From CAYYHA01 sp964471535 (GTDB lineage Bacteria > Myxococcota > Myxococcia > SLRQ01): a DNA stretch of 6,027 nt. A program made the translations under genes and the position numbers. How positions within the stretch are numbered: the stretch's first letter is position 1; each line of letters starts with the position of its first letter. The stretch is from the NCBI GenBank assembly GCA_964471535.1, contig CAYYHA010000251.1:1-6027 (forward strand), in the 5' to 3' direction. The notes below the pieces were generated by a model. That model was given only the letters and a program-made list of their open reading frames with translations. It did not search any database and was not told the DNA's origin. Below, one piece after another: positions 4,634-6,027 of the stretch.

Positions 4634-5457
4634 ACCAGCGCGAGCAGGGGCCCAACTACACGAAGGCCGCTTTCCTCAATCGCATCAACCTGGCCGCCCT
4701 CGCCGGCGCCGTGGGCCTCTCCGCCGCCACCTTGAGCCCGATTCCGCTCCTCATCGCGGCCGGCGCGGAGCTGCTCTACCTCGCCACGGTCCCCGGCCTG
4801 CCCCGCTACCAGCGCCTTGTCGACTCGCGCTTCCATCAGCAGCGCCGTCTCACCGGGCGGCAGCGGGACGCCGAGGTCTACGAGCGCCTGTCGCCCAACC
4901 AGCAGGCCACCTACGACGGGCTGCTCGCCCTGCGGGAGCAGATCGAGGAGAACTATCGGCGCCTCGCCGGGGGCACCCCGGTCCTCGCCGGCCAGTCGGT
5001 CCACAAGATCGAGACCCTCCTGCGCAGCTTCCTTCGCCTCCTCGACCAGCTCAACGCCTACCGGCGTTATCTCTCGGCCACCGACCGCGGCCGCATCGAG
5101 CGCGAGATCGAGGAACTCGAGTCCGACCTCGGGCGTGAGGAGAGCGAGCGGCTCCGGGAGATCAAGAGCCGGCGGCTCCACATCCTGAAGCGGCGGCTCG
5201 AGCGCTTCGAGAAGGGGGAGGAGAACCGCGAGATCATCAGTCACCAGCTCGCGGCGATCGAGGACGTGTTCCGGCTGATCCACGAGCAGAGCCTGACCGC
5301 ACGGGATCCGCAGGACATCTCCAAGCAGATCGACACCCTCACCGCCGAGATCGAGGAAACCGAGGACACGGTGCAGGAGATGGAGAGCTTCCTTCGCTTG
5401 CAGGAGGAGTTGGACGACGAGATTGCCGCCGCGGTGCGCAACAAGGTGCTCGGTTAG
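4630..5457 (+). CDS. Double-TM coiled-coil membrane protein
   Basis: The protein has 275 residues, from ATG (4630-4632) to TAG (5455-5457). A strong GGAGGGG site lies just upstream, and the ATGA overlap with the previous gene indicates translational coupling. Residues 20-35 and 38-54 form a tight hydrophobic hairpin broken by SPIP. Both ends of the hairpin would then face the same side, probably the cytoplasm. Residues ~58-90 are basic and aromatic (GLPRYQRLVDSRFHQQRR). From ~90 to 270 the chain is long charged helix typical of coiled coil, e.g. RIEREIEELESDLGREESER and EIEETEDTVQEMESFL. I do not recognise a named family. A membrane partner or scaffold for the coiled-coil PspA two genes upstream is plausible from context, but unproven. 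Confidence 0.85.
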   Translation: MNQREQGPNYTKAAFLNRINLAALAGAVGLSAATLSPIPLLIAAGAELLYLATVPGLPRYQRLVDSRFHQQRRLTGRQRDAEVYERLSPNQQATYDGLLALREQIEENYRRLAGGTPVLAGQSVHKIETLLRSFLRLLDQLNAYRRYLSATDRGRIEREIEELESDLGREESERLREIKSRRLHILKRRLERFEKGEENREIISHQLAAIEDVFRLIHEQSLTARDPQDISKQIDTLTAEIEETEDTVQEMESFLRLQEELDDEIAAAVRNKVLG

Positions 5458-5477
5458 GAGGGCGCGGGAGGTGGGAG

Positions 5478-6027
5478 ATGTCTCGGGGTGCTAAATGGCG
5501 GCTCGGACTCCTGGTCGCCGGGATCGTGGGGGCGGCCTTGGTCGTTGCACTCAAGCGCGATCGGGCTTCGCGGGCGGGCCAGGTGCTTGCACTCGTCCCC
5601 GTAGACGTCGCCGGTCTCGTCTGGGTGCCCCGTCTCGCTGCGGCCGCCGAAGGCGTGGAGGCCGCGGCGCGGGCGGTGGGCCTGACGCGGGAACGGGCGG
5701 CGCTCGCGGCGGGGGTGGCTCGGCAGCTCGGCTTCGACCCCTTCGACCCCGAGGCGCTCCGCGGCCACGGCATCGACCCGGACGGCGGCGTGGTGGCGTT
5801 CACCACCCCGGTGGGGGGCGGGGGAACCCTGGGCCTGCGGAGCAACGACCCGGCGGCGCTCGAGACGACGCTCCTGGACCTGCTCGAAAGCGCCCGGCAG
5901 CGGACCCTGAGTATCCCTGACAGGACGGTGTTGTCTCTTGAGCAGCACGGAAGGATCCTGGACGCCATAGAGGCCCGGGACCAGGAAGCCGCCCGCCAGG
6001 CGATGACCGAGCACCTCGACTCCGTAG
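5478..6027 (+). CDS. Membrane-anchored DUF3352-like protein, 3' partial, chimeric end
   Basis: The frame runs from ATG (5478-5480) to the window end without a stop, 183 residues seen. GGGAGGTGGGAG precedes the start, and the gap to the previous stop is 20 bases, so it is probably in the same operon. Residues 8-25 are a membrane anchor. VLALVPVDVAGLVWVPRL (36-53) and the segment LGFDPFDPEALRGHGIDPDGGVVAF (84-108) resemble the start of DUF3352-type and similar deltaproteobacterial hypothetical proteins, in which a P-x-D-x-x block follows the anchor. From about residue 137 the sequence changes character and matches a GntR/FadR FCD-domain C terminus instead. Such a join is not known to me, so the 5' ~130 codons are the reliable part and the continuation is doubtful. 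Confidence 0.6.
   Translation, partial: MSRGAKWRLGLLVAGIVGAALVVALKRDRASRAGQVLALVPVDVAGLVWVPRLAAAAEGVEAAARAVGLTRERAALAAGVARQLGFDPFDPEALRGHGIDPDGGVVAFTTPVGGGGTLGLRSNDPAALETTLLDLLESARQRTLSIPDRTVLSLEQHGRILDAIEARDQEAARQAMTEHLDSV
5875..6027 (+). other. FCD-domain-like C-terminal fragment (GntR/FadR regulator family)
   Basis: In frame with the gene starting at 5478, the last ~47 residues read LESARQRTLSIPDR, then SLEQHGRILDAIEARD and EAARQAMTEHLDSV. This is the classic end of FCD ligand-binding domains of FadR-subfamily regulators (EH..I..AI.ARD.EAAR.AM..HL..V). The DNA-binding domain and the earlier FCD helices with the metal-binding residues are absent. Codons such as AGT, AGG, TCT, CTT, GGA and ATA appear here and are scarce just before. 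GC drops to about 62% over 5881-5940, against about 78% over 5701-5760. Confidence 0.6.

Noticed and set aside
3834..4655. Minus-strand frame of 273 codons opposite the binding-protein-like gene
   Set aside because: Arg/Pro/Ala-rich antisense shadow; the plus-strand gene has start, spacing and domain support.
1..6027. tRNA genes
   Set aside because: No tRNA T-arm pattern (GGTTCGA-type) with a matching acceptor stem was seen by eye on either strand.

Overview
The window is high-GC DNA, above 70% in the genes I counted. It carries densely packed genes with GTG and ATG starts, Cys-rich small lipoproteins, Ala/Pro-rich linkers and TPR-type envelope proteins. This style is typical of Myxococcota and related deltaproteobacterial lineages. 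That assignment is inferred from composition and gene style, not from a marker gene. Both ends cut through genes, so this looks like a whole short contig or a fragment.

Layout. Positions 1-900 (+) hold the 3' part of a TPR-like protein with a C-terminal membrane anchor. It converges on a small Cys-rich lipoprotein gene at 1016-1459 (-). Positions 1460-2136 hold no convincing protein gene. On the minus strand this stretch reads as one transcription unit: an upstream dyad (2057-2080), a near-consensus sigma-54 -24/-12 element (1912-1928), a chain of stable hairpins, and a rho-independent terminator with a UUCG loop and a U tract (1483-1512). Three of the hairpins show almost the same C-rich loop. 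I interpret it as an unnamed structured small RNA. trmB (tRNA m7G46 methyltransferase, 2137-2823, -) follows. Its last 25 codons and the adjoining spacer form a low-GC island (about 42-50%).

Divergent from trmB is a plus-strand operon starting at 3007, behind a TTGACA-type promoter. It encodes a PspA/IM30-family membrane-remodelling protein, a single-pass membrane protein with a Pro-rich linker and a solute-binding-protein-like domain, a double-TM coiled-coil protein (4-bp ATGA overlap with its predecessor), and a membrane-anchored protein that begins like DUF3352-type proteins. No transporter permease or ATPase is visible. The set therefore looks more like an envelope-sensing or PspA-effector module than an uptake system.

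The last gene runs off the end, and its final ~45 residues look like the C-terminal part of a GntR/FadR-type FCD domain. This abrupt change of family suggests a chimeric contig end or a rearrangement.

The two points most worth following up are the candidate sigma-54-driven RNA with repeated loops (1483-1928) and the PspA / anchored binding-protein / coiled-coil operon (3007-5457).
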